Positions 30,701 through 43,984 of a DNA stretch of 64,000 nucleotides are shown piece by piece. Below the pieces are notes generated by a model. That model saw only the letters and a list, made by a program, of their open reading frames with translations. It did not search any database and had not been told where the DNA came from. How positions within the stretch are numbered: the first letter of the stretch is position 1; each line of letters opens with the position of its first letter. The stretch is from the NCBI GenBank assembly GCA_947396885.1, contig OX377203.1, positions 25,795,253 through 25,859,252 on the forward strand. Direction: 5' to 3'. The DNA comes from Heligmosomoides polygyrus polygyrus. Lineage: Eukaryota > Nematoda > Chromadorea > Rhabditida > Heligmosomidae. Position numbers and translations under genes: made by a program.

Positions 30701-32580
30701 GGCCATGGATTCAGCGACAATGTTTTAGCCGTTTAGCAGTTCGAAGTGAAATGCTAGGAAAATTCGGGTATATGTAGACTACTGAATAATCTTTGTATAC
30801 ACAAGCGAGAGTCCCAGCAGAGTTTTCAAAAATTTGGCAGGGTGCGGAAGTGAGCGGTAGGAAACATTTGCGCCGACATCATTGAATTTTCTCATGGGAC
30901 AGTCCAACACAAATGACCTTCTCTATGTTAAGAACCACTTTCTAGCGGACCGCTCTTTACATATCCCTCTAGTTATACAAAAGAAAATCCGAGAAAACGT
31001 CATCTGAGAAGTCTCTCCAAAGTCGGTGCTAGAGTAGAAGGCGCACTTGAGAAGGCCAGGGGTGGATGAAGGCATAGATGAAAGCCTTAGTGAGAGTGAC
31101 TTCCTGTTTGACTCGTCTTTCACCTCAGTCACTTTCTCACAGTCTCCGTGTGGCTTATAGCTGGCGTAAGCTTGTCCCCTCCCCCGTCGCTCGGCTCGGA
31201 GTCCGTCGCTCATGCTCACAGTGTGGGCGGGGTCGGTGGTGAGGCTCGGATCGATTCGCGCGACTCACTTGCTCGTGTGCTTATATGGCGAGAGGTGGTT
31301 GAGGGCACATGCAGCCCACCTATTCGGTTTTCACCCTACTTGCCTGCATCTGCCTCGACACCGTTAATCCGCTGCTACTGTACGGTACGTGTTACGGTAT
31401 TTCTGCCTGTCGAGTTTTGTCCGGAAAGACGCCGTTTTTCGTCTTCTCTCGCCTGTTTCGAAGTCTGCACTGGCGGGGCAAAATGTTTTGGATGCCCGTT
31501 TGGTCACCTAAACGACTGGAAGACAGTTGAGTGATCACTGAACAAATCAGGTTCCTAGGGCGGAACGGCATTTCAAGTACATCAGCGCCACCGTACTCTT
31601 ATGTTCTATGTACTCGTTCAGAGATCCCCCTGCATCAGCGCGTCTCGTTGCGAGACTGTTTGGTTACGGTACTCAGAAAGCGCTGTGTAACCTCCTCGTC
31701 TCCCTTTCACCCTGATTGCAGTTTTCGCTCCTGGTTTGTCTCGTGTTGGCTGGCATTAATGACGTCAGATGACGGACATCTTGTCATCTGGAGTGGAAAG
31801 AGGAGCCCTTATTTTTGACTTCGGCCACCATTTTTACAAGAGACTAACTGCGTTTCTTGTGAACGTAAAAATTGTAGACCTAAGCGTATTCTCACTCCAA
31901 TTGCATGATTCTCCGATACATTCCTAAAATAAGTAGAGCACAGAAGAAAAATTCAAAAGAGATTTGCACAGCTTACACCTATTCTTACTTCCACTTCCCC
32001 TTTTTTTGCAACATTCCAATTCGTCTTACCTAGAGGATCTCGAGGCCGACTGTTTACATAGACTACTTTGTTTTCTACGTGCCATTCCTTATCTCACCCT
32101 ACTTTTCCATCTGCCATTCCTTATCTCACCCCTTTACTTTGCGCTTATCAGAAATAGGGCTAGAAGCTATCGGTTTAGGATCTCCATTACAAAAATCCGC
32201 ACTATCTGAGTTGTTTAGATCCCTGGTTCTTGACGAAGTAGAGGGATAGCATGAATCTTCGCGATGAAATCTGACGAAAACAAATCTGAAGCTGGAACGA
32301 GGTGGTGGCGTGCCAGAGCCGCATTTGCGCCATCGTAGTTCTCGACGCGTCGACGACTTTATGACTCGCAATTAGTCGCAGTCCTTTGTGCACCTAATCA
32401 GCGAGAGTTGTTCGTCATTCGAGTAGACGTGCTGAGTATCTGTTCACTATTGCTCCGTCAGTCAAGGGAATAGAAGACACTACTGTACTACTCCAACTCT
32501 GGCTTGTGTTGCGTACGTAGGTAGTGGTTGTTGCTCGTCCTTATGGGTGAAGGCCTTGTAGTCAACTTTTTATAAGAGCC
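30701..32580. other. unassigned stretch with a GC-rich block and a short tandem repeat
   Basis: 31150-31300 is GC-rich and contains CpG. Frames across 31148-31534 are open but unrecognised; one (31309-31530) begins with a hydrophobic stretch. tgccattccttatctcaccc occurs twice with a 32-bp period (32080 and 32112). No gene is called. Confidence 0.4.
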
Positions 32581-32598
32581 TTGCTTCCACAAATAATA

Positions 32599-32891
32599 AA
32601 AGGATAATGAACGGCGTCGCTCAATCTTTTTTGAGATGCGCCACGCATTCTACTTTTACGGTATGTTGTGCAGGCGGTTTGCATGCGTTTTTGGCCATAC
32701 AATGAATTGCGGTGGCCAGCCGATGAACAAGTCAGCGCTTTACCCTTCCCAGACAAGTCTGGTAGAAACTCACCTACACCGGAGGGATAGAAAGCTTGGT
32801 TGCCGTTGGCGGGAAATGCGAACCAGGATCCTGGTATCGAGCGCCTGCGACAGTCGGTACCTCATTCGACTACGCTTCAGCGCTCGTTTGA
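32599..32891 (-). mobile_element. SINE-A with 14-bp target-site duplication
   Basis: Near full-length reverse copy, flanked by the direct repeat ttccacaaataata at 32585-32598 and 32892-32905. The tail aaaggataatgaacggcg is on the left. Confidence 0.88.
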
Positions 32892-33087
32892 TTCCACAAA
32901 TAATAATAATAATACTTTTTAATATTTCCCGATTCCGTGGTGAAGTCGTTCTACTTACATCGGATCTATTCCTGAGACTCATTCGTCTTTCGAGCATGTA
33001 CACAGTTAAGCCATCATGTGCTGTAATCACACTTCTGCAGAGAGAAAGCGAAAACCTCGACAATTTCGCTGTAAATGAGAAAAGCAA

Positions 33088-33362
33088 AGGACGGAAATAA
33101 GGGCGGATCACTGCTTTTTGGGATGCGCCACGCATCTTTCTTCTACGGGATGTCATGAGGACAATTTGAACGTATATTGCCTATATAATGATCTACGGTG
33201 TTCACTGTGAGTAGCTCCTAGACAAGTCAGCGATTAATCCTTCACAGACAGGTCTGATAGCAATTCAGCAACCCTGGATGGATGGCAGGCTTGGTTGACC
33301 TGGGTGCAGATCCGAACAAAGAACTTTGGATCGGTTTCACACACCCGTGAGCTGACACCTCC
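33088..33362 (-). mobile_element. SINE-A, diverged
   Basis: Reverse copy: ggatgcgccacgcatctttc, atgatctacggtgttc, gacaggtctgatagcaattc and ggcttggttgacctgggtgc. Confidence 0.7.
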
Positions 33363-35874
33363 TACCACGCACCATGCGCTACCACGCACTTGCAGTGGTG
33401 GACCATAAGTGCAAAAACAATGCTGCTTTACAACGGCCCACTTTAGTGGTCTACAATGACACTGAAACTGAACTCTGTTTTAGTGGTATCACGAAGCCCC
33501 ATTGTACCAGTAAGAAACCCACCGCAAGGATCGGAAAAACGGCGCAGAATGCGCGTAATCCTTTTCTTCTTCGACGTCTCTTCCTTTTTTCCTTTAAATC
33601 TCTTTGTCATCGTCGATTCCAAAGCAGGTACACATCACTAGGATTACACCAGCAGGTTCTATCGAAACTCTTCAAAAAGATTTTTGACACTCAAACTTCT
33701 TTGGACCACTTTTCTCGAAGTACTACAGCTTAAGCTCGTTACACGTTCCCATACCCTTATTGTTAGGTATAGTGTTACCTGAAGATGCCAATTGACGTCT
33801 TGTTTCTTTGACCATGAGTTGAGACGGTGAAAAATTTGCTAGGGCACTTTCAATCCGCTGGTTCAAGTCACCGGTGAGGTCAACTGTGCTTTAGAACTCT
33901 CCCCATGCTGTAAAAGTAAATTACGGGCGCATTGTTCTATCGCCGAATTGACGGAATCTTCCAACTACGCTTTTTCCAGGGGTTCGCCCCGTTGTCCTAT
34001 AAACATTTCATGGGAGACCGCTCCAAATCGACATCCTGACGCGCAAATGGTGCTCATCTGGTCTTTTTTGCGTCCATATGTGGCGATAGCGGACGAGTTC
34101 ACGTTTACTGTAACATGACACGTTCAGAGATGAAAACGATAGCCCGCGACTGACTTCTGCACTGCAATGAGCTGTGAAATCTAGCACCTAAGCACATCCC
34201 TAGAAGAAAAGGGATGGGAGACGAGGTAGGGGGGACGACGGATTGCGTACTACTTTGACCCGATGGATGAGAATTAGCCTCGACATTCTGCATTAGGCTA
34301 GCCCAGCAGCGATCATAATCACATTTCGCTGTCTTGGAGCTCAATTGATCAAAATTGTTTAGAAGCAGTTGTCGGATCTATCCTAGTTGGAGGGGGCATG
34401 CGGTGTTTGCCCTCTTCGCCCCTACCATTGAAATTGTCCCAAAGCTTTAACCACTGTCAGATGATACGATGGTGATTATGCGGACTCAAGGATTGTGTTG
34501 TCATGTCGTGAAACGCTCGACTTACCTGTCACCTTAGCGCTGCCCCTCCCATCCAGGAGATAGGACCCAGTTTTCTACTTCTGGAAGCTATGGGACGTAG
34601 ATTCAGTTGCTGGTGGCTGTACGTATCTCCTCGTGCATGTAGATGACCATTCTGGGGTGAAATACTTGAATTTCTAAAAGTAAATTTTTGACGTAGGGTT
34701 TTAATTTTTTTCAACTATTTGTTGCAAGTCCACCACTCCCAGCCTACCAACAATCCGGATCTCATTCTCTTCGCTCTCCTTACCATTGACTCCCGTGCTC
34801 TGGGTCCGCTGTTTCTGTGTTCCGTCGCCACCCCATCCTAACGGCCAACTTCGGCGAAATCATTCTTTCTTAACGACATTCTTCTACCTTTTCTTCGCAC
34901 TCCTTCTTGTCGCTTTCCGGTGGCTTCAGATCCTAAGCCAAACTCTAGTGAGTGGTTCTCATCTGGACACTGTGTTCCCATACCACCTCATGCTTCGCTG
35001 CCTTAGCTTCAACCGGTTTGAGGCTGTACTCTTCCGTGTACTGCCATTGTTGTTCCTTCTTATCTACCGCTGTCTGACATCATAAGCCTTTTGAAACTGG
35101 CTATATTAAAATCCGAAATTAATACGGATCAGCTAAAGCCATATCATGTATACTCTGTATATTAGTTCCGAAGCACAGTTCCACACCGAAGCCAGCCAAT
35201 TCTTCTTAAATCCGAAGTCGGTGAAATATAAACCACGAACGAATCTGAAACAAGGCTGTGCCTTGAAAATCTACCGGTTTGTAAGTTACTTAATATTGAT
35301 CTCAAAGAGGTATCCATGTCGGTTCATAGGGATCTCTGTACTCTGGGAGGTGCATATTATGGGGAACAGAAGCGTTTCGTCGTCCTTTCCACTCCTCGCT
35401 CCGTCCTGAAGTAACTCATGCCATTTCATTCCCACAAAACGAGTTCAGGCGTTTTCTTCAGCACGTTCAACTCAATTTTCCATCGCTTCATGGAGCTGGC
35501 TGGAACCGACATAAGCGTGTCGTTCATTCGCTGTAATGACATGAGTGTCCGCAATTCAACAGCGCATCTGACGATAAAAAATCGAATTCCAAATCTCTTC
35601 AGCAAGTTAGAAATTCGAGGTTTTTTGTCCGACAGTTTTTCCGAACTGAGCGAAATTGAAGGTTTGACGGCAACCGCACTTTTCCACCGTTAGACAAATG
35701 TCCCGCTTTTTGAAGTCATTAAATACGTTCCTCTTGTATTGAGCATGTGATGCGTTAGTATGTTAAGCGGTCAAGAGTTGTGTTCAGGCAATGCCTCTGT
35801 CGAAGTCAAGGTTTCCATCCGTCATCTCATCGTCAGGCACGGGAGAAGAAAAACTCTAATAAGAGGCAAACATT
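33363..35874. other. unassigned 2.5-kb stretch
   Basis: Several T/C-rich frames (34786-35085, 35146-35409, 35418-35693) have no recognisable domain, no partner exons and no strong codon bias. No repeat copy was recognised. Confidence 0.4.
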
Positions 35875-36120
35875 GGGCGCGTGTTAGCGCAGTCAATGGA
35901 GGCGACTGTCGCGTCCACCCGGTTCCAGGGCCTTGGGTTCGGATGCCCGTCCAGGCCGGCCAAGCTTCCATCCGCTCCCGGCTGGTGAGTTGGTACAGCA
36001 TACCTGTCTGGGATCGGCGAAATATTGATTTCCATTGCATAGGCCTAAAGCGCATTCAAATTGCCTCCACGATATCCCTAGAAGTAGAATGCGTGACACA
36101 CCCTTGACGGGGATGACCAA
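35875..36120 (+). mobile_element. SINE-A, diverged
   Basis: Forward copy: gggcgcgtgttagcgcagtc, cgtccaggccggccaagctt, cacgatatccctagaagtag. The tail is replaced by unrelated sequence. Confidence 0.75.
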
Positions 36121-36770
36121 CGCTTAAAGGAAGTAAATCCCCCTCCCTCGTCTGCTTTCTCTAATATTAGAATGGAGTCGCCACGGAGTACAACGACCAA
36201 TTCCTGCTAATCCAATTCCATGGCCCCCGGGGAAGGGCATTTACGCCTAAAAAGCTGCGGAGCGCTCTCCCGAGAGCCGGTTGATTGGATCATCTCATCG
36301 ACTCCGGACGCCCTTAACGCACCCGAATATGTCGTCGTAGTCCAATTACGAGGTGTGTTCTCATTCCGAAGGATTTGGCCGTATCCGTTTTCGCGAAGGG
36401 AGGTCAAGACGGGGGTGGAAAGCCTAAAGTGCATGGTTTCCCGGCTCCTGTTTGTAAGTAGCCTTCCTTCCCACGTCCTCCTATCGGCTCTATTCGGGGC
36501 TTCCTCGTGATGGCGAGAGAACGTCTTCTTCGTGGCCTGTGTGGGTGTACGTATTTGTCTTCGTTTGTTCCTCGAGCGACGAGGTGTTTCTATGGTGACG
36601 TTGGTTGAGCGGAAAAAAATTTCGCCGTCGAGGGTGGAGTCGGCGAAAAACAGAACTCCGCACTGGACAACAGCAGGCCGTGGGGATGTACCACGTCAAC
36701 TGGGCAAGCGAATGTGCTTTGGCTTTGCCGCCCTCATCCATTCGAATGAGGCCTTTTCGCAGCCTGCGCC
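36121..36770. other. unassigned stretch
   Basis: Moderately GC-rich with overlapping open frames on both strands. None is recognisable. Confidence 0.4.
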
Positions 36771-36822
36771 GGCCATTCGGAATAATTTCAATTGCAGAGC
36801 TTTGAAATTATTCCGAATGGCC
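36771..36822. repeat. perfect 21-bp hairpin, 10-nt loop
   Basis: Arm 36771-36791 is exactly complementary to 36802-36822; the loop 36792-36801 is ttgcagagct. The arms begin ggccattcggaataat. There is no U run after it and no extension of pairing beyond the arms. Confidence 0.85.
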
Positions 36823-37287
36823 AACGAGGGGAGCTTCCAATGGGAACGTTCTGGGATACTGTAGAGACCGATCTTTGAGTGGAAACCAGAGCTACCGGTT
36901 CGCCTCGCTGAGCTTCAGATGAAGTAATGACCATGTGAGGCGGCAGGGTGCGTGGTCGAGAAGGCAAAATCGTATAGCTGCTGATAAAGCCGGCCGCGAG
37001 CCGCTGTTTTTCTGGCCGCCTCGGCATGCCTGCCTGTCGCTTTTGGAATTAGCAATGCAGCGAGTCGAGTGGACGTCGTAGTAGTGGTACTAGTAATGCG
37101 AGCCATGTGCGGGAGGTTCGACGGAATCTTCCAGGATTTTCAATGGGGAATCCGCACTGCTTATTGTGCCCACACTCACTGTTTCGGACAAGGTTTTGAT
37201 GCTTCCGGTGCTTCCACGGCATGATTGTGGCTGGCGGATTGCCGAAACCCTCAAGGGCGGCAAAGGTGAATATCGAACTCGCTGGTC

Positions 37288-37289
<2 letters not shown>
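36823..37289. other. unassigned stretch between hairpin and microsatellite
   Basis: No gene recognised on either strand. Confidence 0.35.

Positions 37290-37344
<55 letters not shown>
37290..37344. repeat. TA dinucleotide microsatellite
   Basis: About 27 uninterrupted TA units. The YIYIYI-type translations in several frames are artefacts of it. Confidence 0.95.
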
Positions 37345-37346
<2 letters not shown>

Positions 37347-39167
37347 CTCCTAAGGTACCTAAGGTACTGTGTAGTTGCATCGGACATCTCACACCTCCAA
37401 CAAGACGAGCGTCGGCGACCTCAACTTCAAGCTAAGATCGTCCGAGTAACTTCCTAAAAAAGGAGGAACCAAAAAGAAAAAGAAGGAAAGAATAATTCAT
37501 GCTTTGGAGTGGAAAGAGTACAGCGGGAGAGCAGCGCCTGATCTCATCATGTGGAGCAGGATCATCCATGGATACTCAAAGCTCCAGAAGCCTCACTCCT
37601 CACGACGAATCTAGGAACCACCGGTGGCCAGTTCTACAACGAGGCCCACCCTATCGCCTTCAACCGGAAGTATTGCCTGGCCAATGTCTTTGTTGTAATC
37701 ATCAAGTTTGGATCAAGATACAGGTTTACGAGTCAAAAAAGAAATGCTGAGGAATGAGAACGGGGAGCTCTAGAACGAGCACCCGCTGAGGTGGGTTCCT
37801 GCCTGCTTTTCTGGCGTTTGGAAAAGTAAACAAAAATAAAAAATAAAAATGATGTGTAACATTGAAGGCGAATGAGGGTTTAAATAACACCTTAGACGGA
37901 TTCCTTAGACTTCCAGCTTCAATGTAAAATCTGCCGTTGCGGTAGTTTGGTAGCCAAAAGTATGTACCCGTGGTGTCCGAATTTCATAAGACAGACACTC
38001 AAGAAGCTTCCAAGAAAAAAGTCTTGAAGGGTCTGGAAGAGATCTTGGCGGAGCATTCTTTAATTTGATTCTACCCGAGGTTACTGATTGAGCACGATTT
38101 ATGAGATGATACACTCTTCAGGCGAGCTGGACTACATGTTGCTCGTTGATGTGAATGTGGCCCGACAACTTCGGCTAAAAGCCGGAAGCCGTTTTCAGAC
38201 TGAAAGCTTCGCATGTGGTTTCTTCAGCCGAAAACTGGAGAGCATGACGTGAAAATTAATATACAGAGCGGTGCGTTGCACTAGTGATGCGTTCTCCTTT
38301 GAAATTCGGCGCCGAATGTATCCCGTTGAAATATTCAGTGGTCGCTAGTCGGCGGAAGCTATTCAGCAGCGTATTCTTTTGTGCTTCGGACTCCATAAGT
38401 CCTCGCAGAATTCAATCCAGTAAGGCAGTAACAACTACCCCAGCTGTTGTTTTTCAATTGTCTACTGATCTGGTTACGGCTCCATGGATGCCTGGAATCC
38501 CTGGAATGGAATCAGGATGTTCTAGCTTTCGAAGATAATGAAGGCTTCTGCTGAAGCAGATTTCGCAAGGAACAAACGCGCGGCGCTGTTTTTTCCTGTG
38601 CAATTCAGCAGCTATCCATGCGTGCGCAGCTGAAGATGCGCAGCTCGGATGTCTGCCGTAAACGACCACATCGTCTCCAGTTTCAGAGCTCTTAGATTCG
38701 CTCCCACAAAATCCAGTGTGTTCAGTGCCTAGGGGCGCTGTGTCTGGCCCCTCTAGGCGCTGAGCACACAGAAATCAGACGTCTCATCAGCATCATTTCG
38801 AAGCCGCTCATCTGCGCCTCCCGCCCTCTCCTGTCGCTGCTCACGTGCGTGACAGCGCTGAAGTTGCCCTAATTCATCAGAATTCCCGTCGACCATAAAT
38901 CTTCAGCGAGTGGCCGAGAGCAGCTATCTTCAGAAGAACTGCACGCACGACTTCTGCATGACGATAACATCACACGTAATTACGTGGTAGAGCTGTATAA
39001 ACCTCTTCATCACAGTATTTAAGCGAACCAGTCAGATTAATTGAGTGCGTACTCTGAGCGCATCGCTAATAGAATGATTACCAGGTGCAATATCTCGTCT
39101 GCAAAGCACGACGTCAATTATAATAGAAATGAATAAAGAAACGAAGAAAAAAAGAAAACACAAGGAC
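37345..39167. other. unassigned stretch
   Basis: No gene recognised. A short inverted pair surrounds cttcggctaaaagccgg at about 38169. 38730-38900 is GC-rich without coding signal. Confidence 0.4.
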
Positions 39168-39320
39168 AATGGATAAAGGACGGTGTTATTCATTACCTAA
39201 TGGATGCGCCACGCATCCTATTATTACGAAGACTCGAGAAGGTAATTTAAATGCGCATTTGACCCTCGATGGTCGGAGTCTATAAAACACTTGTGGTGAC
39301 CAGCCGACGGACAAGTCAAT
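39168..39320 (-). mobile_element. SINE-A 3' half, diverged
   Basis: Reverse copy with tail ggataaaggacgg, then gatgcgccacgcatccta and aatgcgcatttgaccc. Confidence 0.65.
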
Positions 39321-41483
39321 GTTTTATTCTCCGCCATGCTCCCGGTAAAATATATCTCGAATGAAAAAGGTTCGATCTCACTTATTAGCTCGATGAATAC
39401 GGTCTAGTTGATGGTCGGAGCCTATAATCGAACCGAATCACATGCCCGAGTGCTGCTACTGGATATCCGTATCAACGGTGAAATTCCCATGCTCCTCGTT
39501 TTCAGTCGATTTACACTAGTAGGCTCCAAGCAAGTTTGCAAGCATTCCTGATGTGGCAGAATAGCCCACTAGGCTCCTTTTGCTTGAAAGACATGCATCT
39601 GTTATCTCTCGTATATATCTTTGCTAATTAAGTCCTAGTTATGCGGCCTGAGGAGGGTTTCATCAGACTCGGGGTAAAGGTACAGAAATGTTAGATATAC
39701 GGGGTACCCACGAGGATCTTTGAGGATCCTTATGCGGGAATGGATGGGTAAGGTGCTTGATGAATCCCACATCGTTCACCCGGCATGCATTCAGGTTTAA
39801 TCTTTGAGGGATATGGAGCCCGAGTGCTTCAAGTCCTGATTTTGAATAGCTGAAGGCGTGACGCTTTCTTCACGCCGACATAAGCTCCGTATCACTGAGA
39901 AGAGCTTATGTTAGTGCAAGAAGAATAGCGTCAAATAGCAGCGCACTGAGCCGAAACTTGTTCGCCTTTGTCATCTCTTTGTCACAGTTGAAGGCAAACC
40001 CTTAATGGAAGCTGAAGAACTGAGGCACGCAGAAGAACCCTATTCAAAAGTCTCGATCCTTGTTCTTATCGAGCGATTTTAGTTCACTTTGGACGGAGAA
40101 AAACCCTGGAATCGGTTCCGGACTCTGCCATGGGATAATGACGTTGTCCTATCTATCTACGTGCAGGGTTGCTTCTGAATTTATGAACGGTGTGATGAAC
40201 GGGTGCGCGCTCGAAATTCAGCCATCATTTGCTATTCATGTGCTTTTACCCCTGAAGCTGATCTCAGTGGAAAGTGTAGGGCTTTCGAAGAGTTGGAAAG
40301 CACAGCAAGCTAATGAAGCTCGTTAGATCGTGCCTTTCTAAGGCACAGATTACGCACTCTCAGTTCTAATCTCCGTCCTTTGAACAGATTGTTGAAGCTA
40401 GCAGTCACTGAAAGGTTTATGACGCGATTATTAGCAAAAACTCAATTGCTAGACTTTCGTCCAAAGAGTGTTGCTTGGGGAAAAAGCAGCCATTATGAAT
40501 GGTAAAGTATCGTGGACAATTGGTCCCCTAGCCGCAGCTACATTTCGCGGAAAGTTTGCCAACAGAAGATCAGGTCCTGTCTTTCAAGATCAGCTGAGGA
40601 GCTCGCTGATTCGGTTAGGAAGAGTGATCTAAAAATGCAAAGTATGATGGATGATACGCGACCATATGGGGATAGGAAAAATGAATCGACTATGTCTTTT
40701 CCATATACACCAAATCGCGGGTCTTGAGAATATGCTGCTCTGGTTTAAGTCAATATTTAAAGCCAGAAAAGGAACCGAACCGCTACCGCTCGCTTAGATT
40801 AAGAAGAGGCTACCAGCAATGCTCTCCCGTAGTTCAAATAACAATAAGTCACCTATTTAAATTGTAAAAGCTATAGAAGATCGATGAAGTGGAACAGAAA
40901 TGGTGGCAATCCTGGCACATGAGACATTGTCATTGTTTTCAACAATTTGCGAAGCTTCTACGAATCCTTTTAGGAACTCGTAGCTCCAGGATACCTCTAG
41001 AAATTGTGGCCGCATTTGATTTCGCTGTTGAAAGCGCTGCTTTGCTGACTGATGGAGAAGTATTACATTTTAGTCAGCATCGCTTTCCTGAGGATCGGCA
41101 GTAGTTGCTGAAGTCAAAGCCTCGAAGGAAGGGAAGCGGTGAACCTGGCATACCTTTGACTAAGCTCTCTTTTCAAATGCTTTTGAAATTCCTGGGAGCT
41201 GGAAGGGGTCTCATGATAGACGGGGTTTGCAGGTCCAGGTGTCTTCGTGCTCCATAGCACAGAAAATTTGCTCGTCATCACCAACACTGTGCCATCTTAA
41301 ATCAGCAGTATGTCTGCCTTATGGCCCTCTCGTGTTGAGGATAGCCATCCTGTAGCGGAGGCATCAACGAGTCCCTGCTGCTTTGTAGGCGACCGGTTAC
41401 TCCTTATTTTACTTTGATGCCTTGATGGTCTGCAGCAGAGAGGTATCATGGCTGAGGACCTAGCTTCCATATTGCCTTCAGTT
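39321..41483. other. unassigned stretch
   Basis: Short frames (40060-40326, 40512-40727, 40889-41104, 41297-41494 minus) show no known domain. Confidence 0.4.
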
Positions 41484-41655
41484 CTTGGAAACATATTCGA
41501 ATTCGAATAAAAAACGCATTTTTCGAATTTACTGGAATTCGGGTATTAAGAGAATTCCCATTTCCGGACACATTAAGTTCGAGTTTCCGAGTTTTTGTAA
41601 GCACTCAGAAGTCAGTCGAATATTCGAAAAAATTTCGAGAGCACAACTATGCTTC
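41484..41655. repeat. TTCGAA-rich repeat, copy 1
   Basis: Dense ttcgaa/attcgaa motifs ending in cgagagcacaactatg (41636-41651). A second copy at about 56560-56876 ends in ttcgagcacaactatag. Confidence 0.6.
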
Positions 41656-43015
41656 AGAGGAGATCCTGCGAGACTTTAGAGGTCTTTGTCTTCTTCTGAA
41701 GCGTGGCTCTCTCTGTTGGTGGTTGTCCCTGCACCGTTCTCTTATCCACTGGCATTCATTCGTTGGCACGTAGTCTCTAACGGCCGCGTTTTCGTCGGAG
41801 TAAACGAGCAGTACGGCCAAAGATGCCTTAACCTTCTCGTGCAGGTTCTGGTTCCGTGGTTCCGTCAGTGGCGGCCTCTTTCTTGTTTGGGCGCTGTCAC
41901 TCGTGCTGCTGCAATCGAAGCCTTGAAGCTTGCGGCAACTAGAGGGACGCTTTCTTGGTCATGAGAGGAATGTATGGCCAACCTCATGAAGCAGCTGTTT
42001 GCCCAAAAAAGCCACGACCACCTGCCCGTTCTTTTAGTTCTACGTAGTACATGCGAGCTACCGATAGACTTGCCGCGCCGCTTACATTTCACGAACAGGT
42101 GCCTTCCCCGAATCAGAAGCGACCGGGTAATGTATTCCAACAACGCCCACGCGCAGATTACTGTAATGAAAGGCGGACGACATCGTGCGTTTAAGGATTC
42201 TGTGCGGCATCTCGCGGAATGACGGAATTGTTTTTCTCGTCGTCTTGAAGACAGTGGGCGGCAGCCGAGGTTTCAATCCAATTTCGGAGCCAACGTCAGT
42301 GATGTGGTGTGCTCTCTTCTCGTTCACCGTGCTCGATGACCGTGTGAACCACGCTCTTTGGGCGTTGGCCGACTCCTTGGCGTGCGTCCGAAACAACTAC
42401 TATGCACTGTAGTTTACGACGTGGTTACGAGGGCCTCACGAGAGGCCGATGGCTGCACGATGGCTGCACGAATGGCTGCACGAATACCCGTCGTGCCGCT
42501 AACCAGCAAAGCACATCGAGTGTCGTCGACGGGACTCACCATACAACAAGGCAAAGCCCGGTTTGTTGTTCGAAGATGGCTGAGCCCTCGAGCCGAGAGC
42601 TCGACTAAGCCTCGCTCCCTCTGCTCTCCTGGAAATTGGCGCTGGCTCGCGTGCGCGCGGACAAATTCATTACTTGGAATCGGTGGGGGTGGTCAGCATC
42701 AGGGATCATCTATACGAAGAGGATCAGGCCCTGGGAGGAGAGATACAGGAACAATGCCAAGACTCGTGGGCAACGAGGCCTCATATGAAACAACGGCTCT
42801 GCAGAACTCATCTCCCAAGACAGTCCTTCTGGATTTAAAGAAATTTCGCCAACGTGAAGGAATCCAGGGTATTCGGAGAGTTTATGTGAGAAAGGAAAGA
42901 TTTTTTAAAGGTTATGACGCGGATCAAGATCACTTGATGAGGTTCACCATGTCAGTATGTTCCGTGTGGGAGCCCTTACTAGTGCCTTATCTCTTTTGGA
43001 TTATATATAGACCTC
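41656..43015. other. GC-rich unassigned stretch
   Basis: Contains three near-tandem atggctgcacga units (42449-42482) and a 258-aa open frame (42358-43134) that I do not regard as a gene, because it runs into the SINE-A at 43016 and matches no family I know. Confidence 0.4.
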
Positions 43016-43318
43016 AGAGCACGTGGTTGCGCAGTTGGAGGAGGCGCCAGCAGTTGCGAGCACCACGAATTCTGGTGCCTTGGTTTGGGTACTGCGCAGT
43101 ACAACCGAACCCTCCAGTTTTCCGGAATCAGTAAATTAGTGAATGAACTATCTGAGAAGGACAAAGTACTGACTTGTTCATCGTGGTCTTACCATTGCAA
43201 GTCAATGTGTAGACTGAATACGCATTCAAATTGCCTCCACGACATCTCGTAGAAGTAGATGCGCAGCCCATCTCGCTAAAGCATGTACTAACGCCGCCCT
43301 TTATCCTTTATCCTTATT
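43016..43318 (+). mobile_element. SINE-A copy with tail
   Basis: Forward copy: cacgtggttgcgcagttgg, acaaagtactgacttgttca, ctccacgacatctcgtagaa, tail ctttatcctttatcctta. Confidence 0.8.
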
Positions 43319-43667
43319 TATATAGAGCTCAGAGGGGACTCTATTCGCATCGAAAACTGTCGCCAGGGCATGGACCTATGAGAATGAAACAATAGTTCAG
43401 CTCTTGTTTACCTTCAAATTAGACACGCGCACTGTCTAGCCATCCTTCTCATTATTTCTTATTACCAATCCAGGTCGATTCTATTATAAGCTCACGCGCT
43501 AGTTTGTCTTACACCCAACTACAAAGAACGATTCAGGAAATTGATTCAATCTTGGAAGCGCCCAGCTCACCTGTGTCTTCTGTGCCAAAGAAGGCGATGT
43601 GCGTACCAGATCTGTCGAGAGAGGTTAAGGCACTGACATGCAGCTTAACCTCATAACCTATAAAGAA
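43319..43667. other. unassigned spacer
   Basis: No gene or repeat recognised. Confidence 0.35.
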
Positions 43668-43951
43668 TAAAGGATAAATGACGGCGTTATTGAACCCTGT
43701 TCGTAATGCGCCACGCATTCTACTTCTGCGGAGTGTCGTGAAGGCGATGTTTGCATGTTTGGCTATAAGTGACTTGCGGTGGCCAGAAGTGGTACCAATT
43801 CCCTGACCCCGAGGGTATGGAAGGCTAGGTTAGCCCAGGCAGGAAATTCGAACCAAGAAACTGTCATCCATGTAGAAATGGAGTGCATGGTGCACCCTAG
43901 GAGGGGTGAGGATAGCCGGCGCCTCCTCCGACTGCGCTACACGCGCCCAGG
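43668..43951 (-). mobile_element. SINE-A with an internal insertion
   Basis: Reverse copy with tail aaaggataaatgacggcg and head cgactgcgctacacgcgccc. Between body and head it carries about 44 bp (43869-43912, gtagaaatggagtgcatggt...) that is repeated at 44007-44051. Confidence 0.8.
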
Positions 43952-43984
43952 CATTGCATGTATGTAAAACGAATATTACACACA

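Noticed and set aside
31148..31534. 128-aa frame and an overlapping frame with a hydrophobic start
   Set aside because: No known family, no cysteine or domain pattern, and no credible splice partners; two overlapping frames compete.
36771..36822. Rho-independent terminator
   Set aside because: Eukaryotic context and no U run after the hairpin.
37049..37457. Several frames with YIYIYI tracts
   Set aside because: Translations of the TA microsatellite.
42358..43134. 258-aa open frame on the + strand
   Set aside because: No known domain; Arg/Gly/Ser-rich as expected in GC-rich DNA; runs into a SINE-A copy at 43016 and ends inside it.
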